In this document: positions 11,049 through 19,900 of the stretch, one piece after another
How positions within the stretch are numbered: position 1 is the first letter of the stretch
How the letters are laid out: every line of letters begins with the position of its first letter
Virus record (IMG/VR): IMGVR_UViG_3300000553_000362
Span: 1 to 22,544 of that record
Source: a virus
Reading direction: 5' to 3' (one strand)
DNA length: 22,544 bases
Notes under the pieces: model-generated
Told to the model about the DNA's origin: nothing
Seen by the model: only the letters and a program-made list of their open reading frames with translations
The model's database searches: none
Made by a program: the position numbers and the translations under genes

Positions 11049-13229
11049 ATGGCGAACCAGCACACGAAAGCGCGTGACGAGAAGCAGCGGATGGAAGACA
11101 AGCTGCTGGAAATCTCGCGTCAGCGTTTCCATGCTGCGCAGGACGCCGAAAACGACATGCGCATTGAGTTCGTCACGGACTTGAAGTTCCGGGCGGGCGA
11201 CCAGTGGCCAGATGCCATCAAGACGCTGCGGGACTCCCAGAAGAAGCCCTGCCTCACGGTCAACCGGCTCCAGCAGTTCGAGAAGCAGGTCACGAACCAG
11301 ATGCGCCAGGCCCGTCCCTCCATCGAGGTCTCCCCGGCATCGGACGGCGCGGACCAGGAGACGGCGGAGATCATCCAGGGCCTCATCCGGCACATCGAGT
11401 ACGACAGCAACGCCGAAGTGGCCTACGAGCGTGCCGGGACCAGTGTGGTCCGTGGCGGCCTTGGGTTCTGGCGCGTGCTGCCTGAGTACGAGGACGAGAA
11501 GAGCTTCAACCAGGTCCTGAAGATCCGGAGCATCCGGGACGCCATGATGGTCTCCATCGACCCGGCCTCCCAGGAGCCGGATGGCTCGGACATGAAGTGG
11601 GGCTTCATCTACGAGGACCTGCCGAAGGATGAGTTCGAGGATGCCTACCCCAAGGCTTCCAGCTCCAGCGTGGAGGGCTTTGAGGCTCTGAGCGCTGCTG
11701 CCCCGGAATGGCTGAACGGAAGCCAGATCCGTGTGGCGGAGCACTACTGGCTCGAGTTCAAGGACAGCTGGATCTATGAAACCAGGGCCGGCAAGGTCGT
11801 GGAGGAGGAGCCCAAGGAATTCAAGCGCAAGCGGCTCGTGAAGAAGCCACAGCTGCGCTGGATGAAGCAGACCGGGGTCGAGATCCTGGAAGGCCCCATC
11901 GATCTGCCTGGGATGTATGTCCCCATCATCCCGGTCTACGGTGATGAGATCGTGGTGGACGGCAAGGTCGTCCATGAGGGCATCATCCGCAACGCTCGGG
12001 ACAGCGTGCGCATGTCCAACTACTGGGCCTCCAAGGAGGCTGAGGCCATTGCCCTGGCCCCCAAGGCGCCCTTCATCATGGCGGAGGGCCAGGCGGAGGG
12101 CCACGAGGCTGAGTGGGCCTCGGCGAACAATGACGACCGCGCCTACCTGACCTACAAACCCACCACCCTGAACGAGCACCTGGTGCCCGCCCCTCAGCGA
12201 AACGTGGTGGAGCCGGCGATCCAGGCCATCAGCCACGCCCGCCTGATGTGCATCGAGGACCTGAAGGCCATCACCGGCATCTTCGACCCGTCCCTGGGCA
12301 ACCGGGACGCGGCCCAGTCTGGCATCGCCATCCGGAGCCTGCAGAGCCAGGGGAACAATGCCAACTTCCACTTCGTGGACAACCAGCATCGGTCCATCCG
12401 GCACACCGGCCGGATCATCGTGGACCTGCTGCCCTACTACTACGACACGGAGCAGGTGGTCCGAATCGTGGGCGACGATGGCGATTCGAAGATGGTCACC
12501 ATCAACGGGCCCTCCGGAGAGAAGGACCCGAAGACGGGCGAGGAGAAGATCTACGACCTGACCACTGGTAAGTACCACGTGGTGCTGTCGGCAGGGGCCT
12601 CCTACGCCACGAAGCGCCAGGAAGAGGCGGCCTTCATGGAGAAGGCCATGCAGGCGTGGCCGCAGGTCATGCAGTTGGCTGGTGATCTGTTCTTCCGGGC
12701 GCAGGACTCCCCGGGTGCAGAAGCCATTGCGGATCGCCTCAAGAAGGCCCTCCCGCCCCAGCTGCAGGACCAGGACCCGAACGATCCCAACGGCGGCCAG
12801 CCCCAGATTCCCCCGAAGGTCCAGCAGCAGATGGAGCAGGCCAAGGGAATGATCGAGCAGCTCACCCAGCACCTGCACGCCGCAATGGACCAGGTGGAGC
12901 AGTTGAAGAGCGGGGACGCCACCAAGATCCAGATCGCGGCCATGCAGGAGGAGACCAAGCGCCTGATCGCCCTGCTCACCACCGGTTCGAAAACGGCTCA
13001 GGTGGAGCTCCAGCACACCATCGGCGTCCTGGACGCCCAGGCTGACCGGGACCACCAGATGGCCCTGGCGCAGATGCCGCCCCAGCAGGCCCAGCCAGGC
13101 CAGCCACAGGCAGGCCCCGACCCGTCCCAACAGAGTTTGATCCCGTCACCCCAAGCCTCCAGTGGATCGCCCGCAGGCCCGGCCCAGGTTGACCCCATGA
13201 GCGCTGGCGCCATCGCCGGTCAGGAGTAG
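11049..13229 (+). CDS. P22-type portal protein
   Basis: A 726-aa protein, essentially the length of P22 gp1 (725 aa). The N-terminal region (LEISRQRFHAAQDAENDMRI, then DLKFRAGDQWP, KKPCLTVNRLQQFEKQVTNQ and MRQARPSIEV) is the usual start of the P22 portal family. The core has GGLGFWRVLPEY and ITGIFDPSLGNRDAAQSGIA. From about 570 the protein is Gln-rich and helical, as in the C-terminal barrel of P22 portal, ending in a Pro/Gln/Ser tail. The dodecameric ring forms the DNA channel at one capsid vertex and docks terminase, then gp4. The ATG lies 3 bases after the previous stop with no strong ribosome site, suggesting translational re-initiation. Confidence 0.92.
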   Translation: MANQHTKARDEKQRMEDKLLEISRQRFHAAQDAENDMRIEFVTDLKFRAGDQWPDAIKTLRDSQKKPCLTVNRLQQFEKQVTNQMRQARPSIEVSPASDGADQETAEIIQGLIRHIEYDSNAEVAYERAGTSVVRGGLGFWRVLPEYEDEKSFNQVLKIRSIRDAMMVSIDPASQEPDGSDMKWGFIYEDLPKDEFEDAYPKASSSSVEGFEALSAAAPEWLNGSQIRVAEHYWLEFKDSWIYETRAGKVVEEEPKEFKRKRLVKKPQLRWMKQTGVEILEGPIDLPGMYVPIIPVYGDEIVVDGKVVHEGIIRNARDSVRMSNYWASKEAEAIALAPKAPFIMAEGQAEGHEAEWASANNDDRAYLTYKPTTLNEHLVPAPQRNVVEPAIQAISHARLMCIEDLKAITGIFDPSLGNRDAAQSGIAIRSLQSQGNNANFHFVDNQHRSIRHTGRIIVDLLPYYYDTEQVVRIVGDDGDSKMVTINGPSGEKDPKTGEEKIYDLTTGKYHVVLSAGASYATKRQEEAAFMEKAMQAWPQVMQLAGDLFFRAQDSPGAEAIADRLKKALPPQLQDQDPNDPNGGQPQIPPKVQQQMEQAKGMIEQLTQHLHAAMDQVEQLKSGDATKIQIAAMQEETKRLIALLTTGSKTAQVELQHTIGVLDAQADRDHQMALAQMPPQQAQPGQPQAGPDPSQQSLIPSPQASSGSPAGPAQVDPMSAGAIAGQE

Positions 13230-13231
13230 AC

Positions 13232-14161
13232 ATGCCCGAAGTCACCGAAACACCTGCAGTGCAGACGTTCACACCCGAAGAAGAGGCCCGCTACGCGAGG
13301 TGGGGCCTGGGTGTGCAAGGCGATGGCGAACCCAAGGTTGCGCCCGTTGCCACGGAGGAGCCTGCCAACACCACCGAGGAGACCACGGAGGAGGTCGATG
13401 AGACCACCACTGAGGACGAATCCGAAGGTGGCGAGGCCGAGCAGCCTCACAAGAAAAAGAGCGGCGTGCAGCGCCTCAAGGAGAAGAATCGGCTGGCTGA
13501 TGAGGCGCGAATCCGCGCTGAAGAGCGGGCCCGAATCGCCGAAGAGCGCCTCTCCGCCCTGGAGACGGGCAAGAAGCCGGAAGAGCCCAAGCCAGCCACC
13601 AGCACCCCTGCTGTGGTTGGGAAGCTCCCCAAGCCGGACATCAACACCTGGACCGGGACCCATGACGAATACCTGGAAGCGCGAGACGCATGGCTGCTGA
13701 GCGAGTTTGAGGCGAAGCAGGAGGCCAAGGCTCAGGAAGCCAAGGTCCAGGCGGAGCGCCAGACCAAGGCTCAGACCTGGGCCGAGAAGGTCACGGCGGC
13801 CAAGGCCAAGTATTCCGACCTCGACCAGGTGCTCAACGTGCCCTTCGCTACCCCTGCCATGCAGGAGGTCATCGTGGACTCCGAAAACGGCGTGGACGTG
13901 GCCTACTTCCTCGCCAAGAACCTGGATGAGGCCCGGCGCATTGCTGCGCTCCCTCCGCTGGCTGTTGCGCGGGAGCTCGGAAAGCTGGAGGCCCGGTTCG
14001 CTGCGGCCGCCACGACCGAGAAGCCCGTTGTTGCGGCTCGCACCACCCAGGCACCACCCCCGCCCACGCCCGTTGGCGCCCGCGGGGTCTCCACCGTCGA
14101 TGAATCAAAGATGAGCGATGCGGAGTGGGAAAGGCACCGACGCACCACACGCACTCGCTAG
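13232..14161 (+). CDS. Scaffolding protein (P22 gp8-like)
   Basis: A 309-aa protein, like P22 gp8 in size (303 aa) and in position between portal and coat. Residues 33-70 are very acidic and Thr-rich. Helices 78-113 and 145-192 are highly charged and coiled-coil-like. A more conserved region (about 193-256: KYSDLDQVLNVPF, DVAYFLAKNLDEARRIAALP) resembles phage scaffolds. The C-terminus ends in RHRRTTRTR, a basic tail matching the known coat-binding role of the basic C-terminus of P22 scaffold. It directs coat assembly into procapsids and then leaves. Confidence 0.8.
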   Translation: MPEVTETPAVQTFTPEEEARYARWGLGVQGDGEPKVAPVATEEPANTTEETTEEVDETTTEDESEGGEAEQPHKKKSGVQRLKEKNRLADEARIRAEERARIAEERLSALETGKKPEEPKPATSTPAVVGKLPKPDINTWTGTHDEYLEARDAWLLSEFEAKQEAKAQEAKVQAERQTKAQTWAEKVTAAKAKYSDLDQVLNVPFATPAMQEVIVDSENGVDVAYFLAKNLDEARRIAALPPLAVARELGKLEARFAAAATTEKPVVAARTTQAPPPPTPVGARGVSTVDESKMSDAEWERHRRTTRTR

Positions 14162-14212
14162 ACCCTCAAACCCTCCTTTGCCGGATAACCACCGGCCCCT
14201 CGGAGAACTGCA

Positions 14213-15445
14213 ATGGCCAATACCATTCTCACCCACCAAATCATCGCCCGCGAAGCCGCGGCGATGTTCCAGGAAGCCACCCCGTTCATCTCCCGCATCA
14301 ACCGCAAGCGCGAGCGCGACTTCGGCAAGGAGAGCGCGGGCTACGGCATCGGTCAGACCGTGACCGTGAAGATCCCCCCCGCGTCCCAGGTGTTCGCCGG
14401 TAGCCAGTTCGCCGGCGGCGGCAGCGCCCCGGACCAGGTGGAGCAGTCCGTCAGCCTGACCGTGAACAACCAGCTGCACGTGCCCCTGGCGTTCACGGCC
14501 GTCCAGAAAGCGATGTACCTCACCGAGTTCAAGGACCGCTTCCTCAAGCCCGCGATCCAGACCCTCGCCAGCCAGGTGCAGTACAACATGCTGCTCCAGG
14601 GCTACCGCAGCGTGGCCAACACCGTGGGCCTCGCTGGCTCCATCCCCACCTCCATGCTCACCTACGGCCAGGCCCGGGCCAAGCTGGAGAACTCCCTGGC
14701 CCCTGACAGCGACCGCACGCTGCTCTTCAGCTCGGACGCCAACCTGAACCTGGTGGACGCCTCCAAGGGCCTCCTGAACCCCACCAAGGAAGTTCAGGAC
14801 ATGTTCTACAAGGGCTACATCGGCGCCGCGAACGACATGGAGTTCTTCGAGTGCCAGTCGCTGCCCGTGCACACCCTGGGCAACCAGGTGGCCTTCACCA
14901 TCAACGGCGCCTCCCAGTCCGGCAGCACGCTGAACATCGGCGGTCTGACCAACACCAACGTCCTGAAGGCCGGGACCGTCTTCACCATCCCTGGCGTCTA
15001 CGCCGTGCACCCGCTGCTCGGCACGCCCTACCCCTACCTCCGCCAGTTCGTGATCACCGCGGACCTCACAGCCGCCGGCACGACGGGCGCCATCAGCATC
15101 TACCCCCCGATCAACTGGGGCGTGGGTTCTGGTGGCTCCGCCTCCATGACCGCCCTGCCCACCGTGAGCGCGGCCCCCGGCAACGGCGCCACCGTTGTCC
15201 TCCTGGGCTCCGTGAGCACCGGCTACCGGCAGAACCTGGCCTTCCAGCGCGATGCCTTCGCCGCGGCCTTCGTGCCCCTGCCCGTGCTCGCCAGCACCGA
15301 GGGCTACACCTTCACCACGGACGACTTCAGCATCCGCGTCATGACCGGTGGTGACTTCGTGAACGACCTGGAGCGCACCCGCATCGACGTGCTCTGGGGC
15401 ATGGGCACCATCCGACCCGATCACGCCTGCAGGATCACCGAGTAG
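14213..15445 (+). CDS. Major capsid protein (P22 coat-like)
   Basis: A 410-aa protein, near the length of P22 gp5 (430 aa). It opens MANTILTHQIIAREAAAMFQ, and the stretch YGIGQTVTVKIPP followed by QSVSLTVNNQLHVPLAFT is the typical beginning of the P22 coat family (HK97 fold). Later parts include FFECQSLPVHTLGNQ and a Gly/Ser/Thr-rich inserted domain (about 230-340). Ribosome site CGGAG lies upstream of ATG 14213. G/C-rich, strongly biased codons suit very high expression. A strong terminator follows directly. Confidence 0.93.
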   Translation: MANTILTHQIIAREAAAMFQEATPFISRINRKRERDFGKESAGYGIGQTVTVKIPPASQVFAGSQFAGGGSAPDQVEQSVSLTVNNQLHVPLAFTAVQKAMYLTEFKDRFLKPAIQTLASQVQYNMLLQGYRSVANTVGLAGSIPTSMLTYGQARAKLENSLAPDSDRTLLFSSDANLNLVDASKGLLNPTKEVQDMFYKGYIGAANDMEFFECQSLPVHTLGNQVAFTINGASQSGSTLNIGGLTNTNVLKAGTVFTIPGVYAVHPLLGTPYPYLRQFVITADLTAAGTTGAISIYPPINWGVGSGGSASMTALPTVSAAPGNGATVVLLGSVSTGYRQNLAFQRDAFAAAFVPLPVLASTEGYTFTTDDFSIRVMTGGDFVNDLERTRIDVLWGMGTIRPDHACRITE

Positions 15446-15459
15446 TCCAACCCCAACCG

Positions 15460-15490
15460 CCCGGGGGCTTCGGCCCCTGGGCCTCCTTTT
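15460..15490 (+). terminator. Rho-independent terminator after the coat gene
   Basis: A 9-bp stem (15460-15468 with 15473-15481, one G-T pair) is closed by a C(TTCG)G tetraloop and followed by CCTCCTTTT. It is the strongest terminator in the window. It should lower transcription of the neck and tail genes relative to coat. The GGAG after the T tract serves as ribosome site of the next gene. Confidence 0.8.
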
Positions 15491-15499
15491 GGAGCATCC

Positions 15500-15829
15500 A
15501 TGTCCGTCACCATGCAGGATGGCAACGTGAAGGGGATCTGGGTGGTCGGACTGACCATTTCGCCCTCCATCGTTGCCGCCAACACCACGGCTGAGCAGAC
15601 CTTCCCGTTGCTCGGCCTGCAGCTCACCGACTTCATCACCGACATCATCAAGCCCACTACCCAGGCGGGCCTGGGCATCGTCGGCTACCGGATCAGCGCG
15701 CTCGACCAGATCGCCATCACCTTCAGCAACAACACCGGCGCTGGCATCACCCCCACCGCGAGCGAGGTCTACAAGGTCGGGATCACCCGGCCTGATGGCG
15801 TCACGCTCCCCACTTCTCTGCCGAGGTAG
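15500..15829 (+). CDS. Hypothetical small virion-region protein, 109 aa
   Basis: Start MSVTMQDGNVKGIWVVGLTI at ATG 15500, with GGAG upstream. Beta-rich, with hydrophobic Thr/Ser/Asn-rich segments (LGIVGYRISALDQIAITFSN) and no membrane helix. Position right after the coat gene and composition suggest a capsid decoration or completion protein. No family recognised. Confidence 0.6.
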   Translation: MSVTMQDGNVKGIWVVGLTISPSIVAANTTAEQTFPLLGLQLTDFITDIIKPTTQAGLGIVGYRISALDQIAITFSNNTGAGITPTASEVYKVGITRPDGVTLPTSLPR

Positions 15830-15832
15830 CCC

Positions 15833-16087
15833 ATGGCTTTTGTCGAATTCCCGAAGTGGCTCTACAAGAACGGCGTCTGCGCCCAGGTGGCCAACGACCG
15901 GGACGAACAGGAGACCCTGCTGGCTGAGGGCTTCGAACTGCCGCCCTCCACCGAAGCGCCCCCCGCGCCCTGCGATGGCTGCGCTGAACGAGAGGCCAAG
16001 ATCGCTGACCTCGAAGCCCAGCTGGCCGCGCTCGTCACCAAGCGCAGCAAGAAGGCCCCCGCTGAACCCGAAGTCTCCGCGGAGTAG
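15833..16087 (+). CDS. Small hypothetical protein with C-terminal coiled coil, 84 aa
   Basis: ATG 15833 lies 3 bases after the previous stop. The N-terminus MAFVEFPKWLYK, then VCAQVANDRDEQETLLAEGF, resembles a small phage protein type carrying an FPKWLY motif and a residue-number-like xxGW/F segment. A CDGC Cys pair (about 47-50) follows. The C-terminus is a coiled coil (EAKIADLEAQLAALVTKRSK) with a Pro/Glu tail. Function unknown; such genes commonly sit between coat and head-completion genes. Confidence 0.6.
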   Translation: MAFVEFPKWLYKNGVCAQVANDRDEQETLLAEGFELPPSTEAPPAPCDGCAEREAKIADLEAQLAALVTKRSKKAPAEPEVSAE

Positions 16088-16090
16088 CCC

Positions 16091-16816
16091 ATGGCCACCG
16101 TCATCGTCAAGGATGTCATCAGCGCCTCGCTTCGGCTCATCAACTGCCTAAGTGTGGGGGACACCCTTGACGCTGACACGGCCAACAATGCGCTTTATGC
16201 CCTGAATGACATGATCGACGGGTGGAACCTTGAACCCCTGATGATCTGGACCATCGACCAGCAGACGTTCAACCTGACCCCCGGGAAGCGCGACTACCAG
16301 CTAGGCCCTACCGCAGTCTCCCCGGATTGGACGGCCACGCGCCCGGTGATCGTCAACGGGGTCAACGTGACCATCGCGGGCATGGACTACCAGCTGGATG
16401 AGTTGGGGGATGACGAGTGGGAGGCCATCGGACTCAAGGGCCTCGGCTCCAGCATCCCGACCAGCTTCCACAACCACGGGGACTGGCCCAACACCGTGAT
16501 TGCCATCTGGCCCGTGCCCGGCGCGGCCTATCCCGTCACCCTCTACGTCGAACAGAACATCCCCTCCTTCGCCACGATCAATGACACGGTGAGCTTGCCC
16601 CCCGGCTATGCCGAGGCGATCCGCTACGGCCTGGCTGAGCGCCTGGCCATCGAGCTCCAGCGACCGCTCGACCCGGTGATCACGGAAGCGGCCACCGCGA
16701 TGAAGGCCAAGATCAAGCGGATCAACCAAGGCCCGGCGCCCCTGCTCAAGTGCGATGACGCGATCCTTGGTGGCCCGCGCTGGGGTTCCCTGAGTGATTT
16801 CCTCGGAGGGCGCTGA
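16091..16816 (+). CDS. Head completion / tail adaptor protein (P22 gp4-like)
   Basis: A 241-aa protein starting MATVIVKDVISASLRLINCL. The segment ADTANNALYALNDMIDGWNL, followed by IWTIDQQTFNLTPGKRDYQL, is the recognisable opening of gp4-family packaged-DNA stabilisation proteins. Helices near the C-terminus (PGYAEAIRYGLAERLAIEL) also fit. It is longer than P22 gp4 (166 aa). In P22, gp4 binds the portal ring after packaging and receives gp10. Position directly before the gp10-like gene supports this; the two genes overlap (TGATG). Confidence 0.75.
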   Translation: MATVIVKDVISASLRLINCLSVGDTLDADTANNALYALNDMIDGWNLEPLMIWTIDQQTFNLTPGKRDYQLGPTAVSPDWTATRPVIVNGVNVTIAGMDYQLDELGDDEWEAIGLKGLGSSIPTSFHNHGDWPNTVIAIWPVPGAAYPVTLYVEQNIPSFATINDTVSLPPGYAEAIRYGLAERLAIELQRPLDPVITEAATAMKAKIKRINQGPAPLLKCDDAILGGPRWGSLSDFLGGR

Positions 16817-18264
16817 TGCCGAGGCTGCAGGGATTCATCGGTGGCACGTACCAGCTGCAGAGCGTGGGTGCGGATTGCCAGCGGTGCGTCAACCTGTTCC
16901 CTCAGATCAACGAGCAACGCACGGCGGGGAACGGGGAGATCGGAGTTCTGCTCCGGGTTCCTGGGAAGAGTCTACTGGGGACCATCGGGACTGGGCCCAT
17001 CCGTGGGACCTACGTGGCCACGAACGGGAACTTCTATGTGGTCTCTGGGAGTGGGCTCTACCAGGTCAACACGAACCGGACGGGGACCCTCCTCGGGGTG
17101 CTTTCCACGGGTACCGGGCGGGTTCAGTTCCAGGACAACGGCGTCCAGATGGTGATCACCGATGGGGTTGGCTACGTCCTGACCTTCCTCGGAAATGGGT
17201 TCAAGACGCTGGCAGGGACCACTGGCTGGCTCGGCTCCAACTGCGCGGCCTACCTGGACCAGTGGGGGATCTTCGCCCAGCCGGGCACGAACATCTTCTA
17301 CACCTCGAATCAGCTGGACATGGGCACCTACAACGGCCTGAACGTGGCCTACAAGGCCGGGTTCAACGATCCCATCGTCTCCATCATCTCGGACAAGGGG
17401 AACGTCTGGCTCCTGGGCCGGGAGACCTCGGAGATCTGGTACAACGCCCAGAACCCGCCTCCGGGCATCGTCCTGAGCCGGATCCCGGGCTCCCTGCTCC
17501 AGATCGGCTGCTGCAGCCCTCACAGCCCTCAGGCCCTGATGAACAGCATCATCTGGCTGGGGGACGGGAAGCACGGCGCCGGCGTGGTCTGGCAGGCCAC
17601 CGGATACGCCCCGAACCGGATCAGCACCCACGCGGTGGAGCAGGCCCTGCAGTCCTACGGCTATGCGAACCTCCAGCAGGCCACGGCCTGGTCCTATCAA
17701 CAGGACGGGCACGGGTTCTACTGCCTGAACGTCCCTGGTGCCCCCGTGACCTGGGTCTTCGACGTGGTGACGGGGCAGTGGCACGAGCGGGCTGCCCTGG
17801 TGGCCGGCCAGGATGCCCGGGACGCCTCGGACTGCCACGCCTGGTTCAACGGCCAGCACGTGGTGGGCGACTACCAGACGGGCAACCTCTACGCTCTCGA
17901 CAAGACGAACTTCACGGACAATGCGAACCCTCGCCGGTGGCTGCGCCGCAGCCCGCACCTCACCCAGGATATGTCCTGGCTCTTCTGTGATTCCGTTCAG
18001 TTGGACATGGAAGTGGGCACCGGCCTGGATGGGTCTGGTCAGGGCATCAAGCCTCAGGTGATGCTCCGCTACTCCGATGACCTCGGGAAGACCTGGTCCC
18101 GTGAGCTGTGGCGGAATGCGGGCGCCCTCGGGCAGTACCGAACCCGCGTTCTGTGGCGCGGTCTGGGCCGGTTCAGGAGCCGGGTTTTCGAGGTGAGCGG
18201 AACCGATCCGGTGTCCGTCTCTCTCTTTGGGCTCGAGCTTGGCGTCACGCCGGGCACGCCATGA
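16816..18264 (+). CDS. Packaged DNA stabilisation protein / tail hub (P22 gp10-like)
   Basis: A 482-aa protein, close to P22 gp10 (472 aa). It starts MPRLQGFIGGTYQLQSVGAD and has the family motif CVNLFPQI (about 24-31), then an extended beta-rich body with repeating strand-turn units (GNFYVVSGSGLYQVN, VQMVITDGVGYVL). Its C-terminus includes RYSDDLGKTWSRELWR and RFRSRVFEVSGTDPV. In P22, gp10 forms the hexameric hub closing the neck below gp4. The start is coupled to gp4-like by a TGATG overlap. Confidence 0.85.
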   Translation: MPRLQGFIGGTYQLQSVGADCQRCVNLFPQINEQRTAGNGEIGVLLRVPGKSLLGTIGTGPIRGTYVATNGNFYVVSGSGLYQVNTNRTGTLLGVLSTGTGRVQFQDNGVQMVITDGVGYVLTFLGNGFKTLAGTTGWLGSNCAAYLDQWGIFAQPGTNIFYTSNQLDMGTYNGLNVAYKAGFNDPIVSIISDKGNVWLLGRETSEIWYNAQNPPPGIVLSRIPGSLLQIGCCSPHSPQALMNSIIWLGDGKHGAGVVWQATGYAPNRISTHAVEQALQSYGYANLQQATAWSYQQDGHGFYCLNVPGAPVTWVFDVVTGQWHERAALVAGQDARDASDCHAWFNGQHVVGDYQTGNLYALDKTNFTDNANPRRWLRRSPHLTQDMSWLFCDSVQLDMEVGTGLDGSGQGIKPQVMLRYSDDLGKTWSRELWRNAGALGQYRTRVLWRGLGRFRSRVFEVSGTDPVSVSLFGLELGVTPGTP

Positions 18265-19070
18265 ACCTCATCCAACAGAAGTCCCTCGCGCCCTTCCCCC
18301 TGCAGTCTGCGGGGGACATGCAATCCCCCATGGTGCAGTGGTACATGCAGAGCCTTGTTCCCCGGGTGGAGAACAGCCTGCAGTCCGTCTCTCTCACCGG
18401 GGATGTGACGGGCAGCGGTAGTGCCTCCTTCACGGTCACCATCGCTCCAGGCGCCGTGACCCTCGGGAAGATGGCCCCACTCGCTCCGGTGACCCTGCTG
18501 GGGAACAGTGGCGCGTCAGCAGCAACACCCCAGGCCCTCACGGGGCCCCAGGTGACGGCCCTGTTGTCAGTCTTCACCCCGACAAAGCAGGGCCTCGTGC
18601 CTGCGTCCGGGGGTGGGACGACCAACTTCCAGCGGGCTGATGGAGCGTGGGCAGCTCCTCAGGCTGGCGGCCCTGCTGGCGGAGACCTGTCCGGAACCTA
18701 CCCGAACCCCGGCGTGGCTGCTGTCATGGGGAAGGCCATCCCGGCGCTTGCCACGGGTAACCTGCGCTACACCGGCGCGGCCTGGTCCTTCGACGCCACG
18801 GTCTACGCCCAGGACTCTGCGGTGGTGCACAACACCGGCACGGAGATCATCGGCGGGGCAAAGACCCTCAGCACGGCTCCCACGGCCCCGGCCTACAAGG
18901 TGAGCACCGTGCAGGTGTTGGGCGCCCAGCAGTCGGGCATCGGTGCCACGCTCAGCGCCTACACCCTCTCGGGAACCTACGCCACAGATCTGGCCAAGCT
19001 CCAGGCCCTCTACAACCAGATGATCGTCCTCGTGGCGGCCCTGAAGACTCACGGGATGGTGGCCACATGA
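18261..19070 (+). CDS. Short tail-fibre-like protein, 269 aa
   Basis: ATG 18261 overlaps the stop of the gp10-like gene (ATGA); the longer open frame back to 18108 lies inside that gene. Fibre-type sequence signatures are clear: SLTGDVTGSGSASFTVTIAP, GLVPASGGGTTNFQRADGAW and GGDLSGTYPNPGVA (about 140-153). All are common in phage tail-fibre shafts and linkers. The C-terminus is a helical stretch (DLAKLQALYNQMIVLVAALK). No enzymatic depolymerase domain is present. At only 269 aa it may be a fibre segment, a needle-like plug or an adaptor rather than the main receptor-binding protein. Confidence 0.65.
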   Translation: MNLIQQKSLAPFPLQSAGDMQSPMVQWYMQSLVPRVENSLQSVSLTGDVTGSGSASFTVTIAPGAVTLGKMAPLAPVTLLGNSGASAATPQALTGPQVTALLSVFTPTKQGLVPASGGGTTNFQRADGAWAAPQAGGPAGGDLSGTYPNPGVAAVMGKAIPALATGNLRYTGAAWSFDATVYAQDSAVVHNTGTEIIGGAKTLSTAPTAPAYKVSTVQVLGAQQSGIGATLSAYTLSGTYATDLAKLQALYNQMIVLVAALKTHGMVAT

Positions 19071-19900
19071 TCACCCACCTCGTCAGCCAGGCCGGATACG
19101 GCGTGCAGGACCACTCCCCGGAGCAGGTCCGAGGAGCGATCTTGGGCGCTGAGGCTGTCATGCGGACGATGCCCCAGGTGGAGATAGAGCCCATCCATAC
19201 CTTCGCCAAGGGCCTCTACAGCCGAACCATCCTGGTCCCCAAGGGCATGCGGATCACCGGAAAGGTGCACAAGCAGGACGACCTGCAGATCATGGTCTCT
19301 GGTGACATGTCCATCCTCACCGATGAGGGGGTCTACAAGCGGCTGCAGGGCTACCACCAATTCAAGAGCAAGGCCGGGACCAAGCAGATCGGCGTGGCCC
19401 ACGAAGATACCCTCTGGGTCACCGTGCACGCCACGGAGAGCACCGATCTTGACGAGCTGGAGCAGTTGCTCTTCGAGGACGAGCCCAAGGTTCTGGACTT
19501 CAAGACTGGCAAGCCCATGGAAGCCTGTGTGGACTATCACCGGATGCTGGCCGAGGTCGGGATCCCCCATGAGACCGCCTGGGCTCAGTCCATCCATGAG
19601 GGTGATCGGCGCGATGTGGACCTCCCGGGCGTCACCCTGGGGCCCTCTCCGATCCACGGGACAGGTGTCTTCGCCACCCAGGACTTCTGGCCTGAAGACC
19701 CCATCGGTATGGCCCGGATTGATGGCCTCCGAACGCAGCTTGGCCGCTACACGAACCACAGCCACGAACCCAACGCCCTGATGGTGCTGGAGGACGGGCA
19801 GATCTACCTGAAGGCGCTGGCGCAGATCCGCGAAGGCGAGGAAATCACCACGGATTATCGAGCATCACTCGCACTTTCAGGAATCAAGGGGGTTCTATGA
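19067..19900 (+). CDS. Cupin-like plus SET-domain fusion, putative protein lysine methyltransferase
   Basis: A 277-aa two-part protein. Residues about 40-122 look like a cupin barrel (HTFAKGLYSRTILVPKG, HKQDDLQIMVSGDMSILTDE, then TLWVTVHATES), with scattered His. Residues about 188-264 match the SET domain: IHGTGVFA (196-203), the knot motif RYTNHSHEPNA (227-237) where NHSCxPN is usual, and REGEEITTDY (255-264) with the catalytic-type Tyr264. SET enzymes methylate lysines with S-adenosylmethionine. The region between the first two SET motifs is very short. The gene is coupled by ATGA to the fibre gene upstream and the ejection gene downstream, so the protein is probably made with the virion. 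Substrate unknown. Confidence 0.75.
   Translation: MITHLVSQAGYGVQDHSPEQVRGAILGAEAVMRTMPQVEIEPIHTFAKGLYSRTILVPKGMRITGKVHKQDDLQIMVSGDMSILTDEGVYKRLQGYHQFKSKAGTKQIGVAHEDTLWVTVHATESTDLDELEQLLFEDEPKVLDFKTGKPMEACVDYHRMLAEVGIPHETAWAQSIHEGDRRDVDLPGVTLGPSPIHGTGVFATQDFWPEDPIGMARIDGLRTQLGRYTNHSHEPNALMVLEDGQIYLKALAQIREGEEITTDYRASLALSGIKGVL

Noticed and set aside
10224-13130. Very long open frame (968 codons) on the minus strand
   Set aside because: It is antisense to the portal and adjacent genes. Strong G/C third-position bias suppresses stops on the opposite strand, and its Leu/His/Val/Gly-rich translation has no domain.
14105-15424. 439-codon minus-strand frame opposite the coat gene
   Set aside because: Mirror of the highly biased coat codons; overlaps a certain gene completely.
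16794-17990. 398-codon plus-strand frame within the gp10-like gene
   Set aside because: Out-of-frame shadow; the gp10-like frame carries family motifs and an exact overlap with the upstream gene.
19067-19900. Simple cupin structural protein without enzyme function
   Set aside because: The C-terminal third carries all three core SET motifs in correct order and spacing, so a cupin-only call would ignore clear signal, although activity is unproven.
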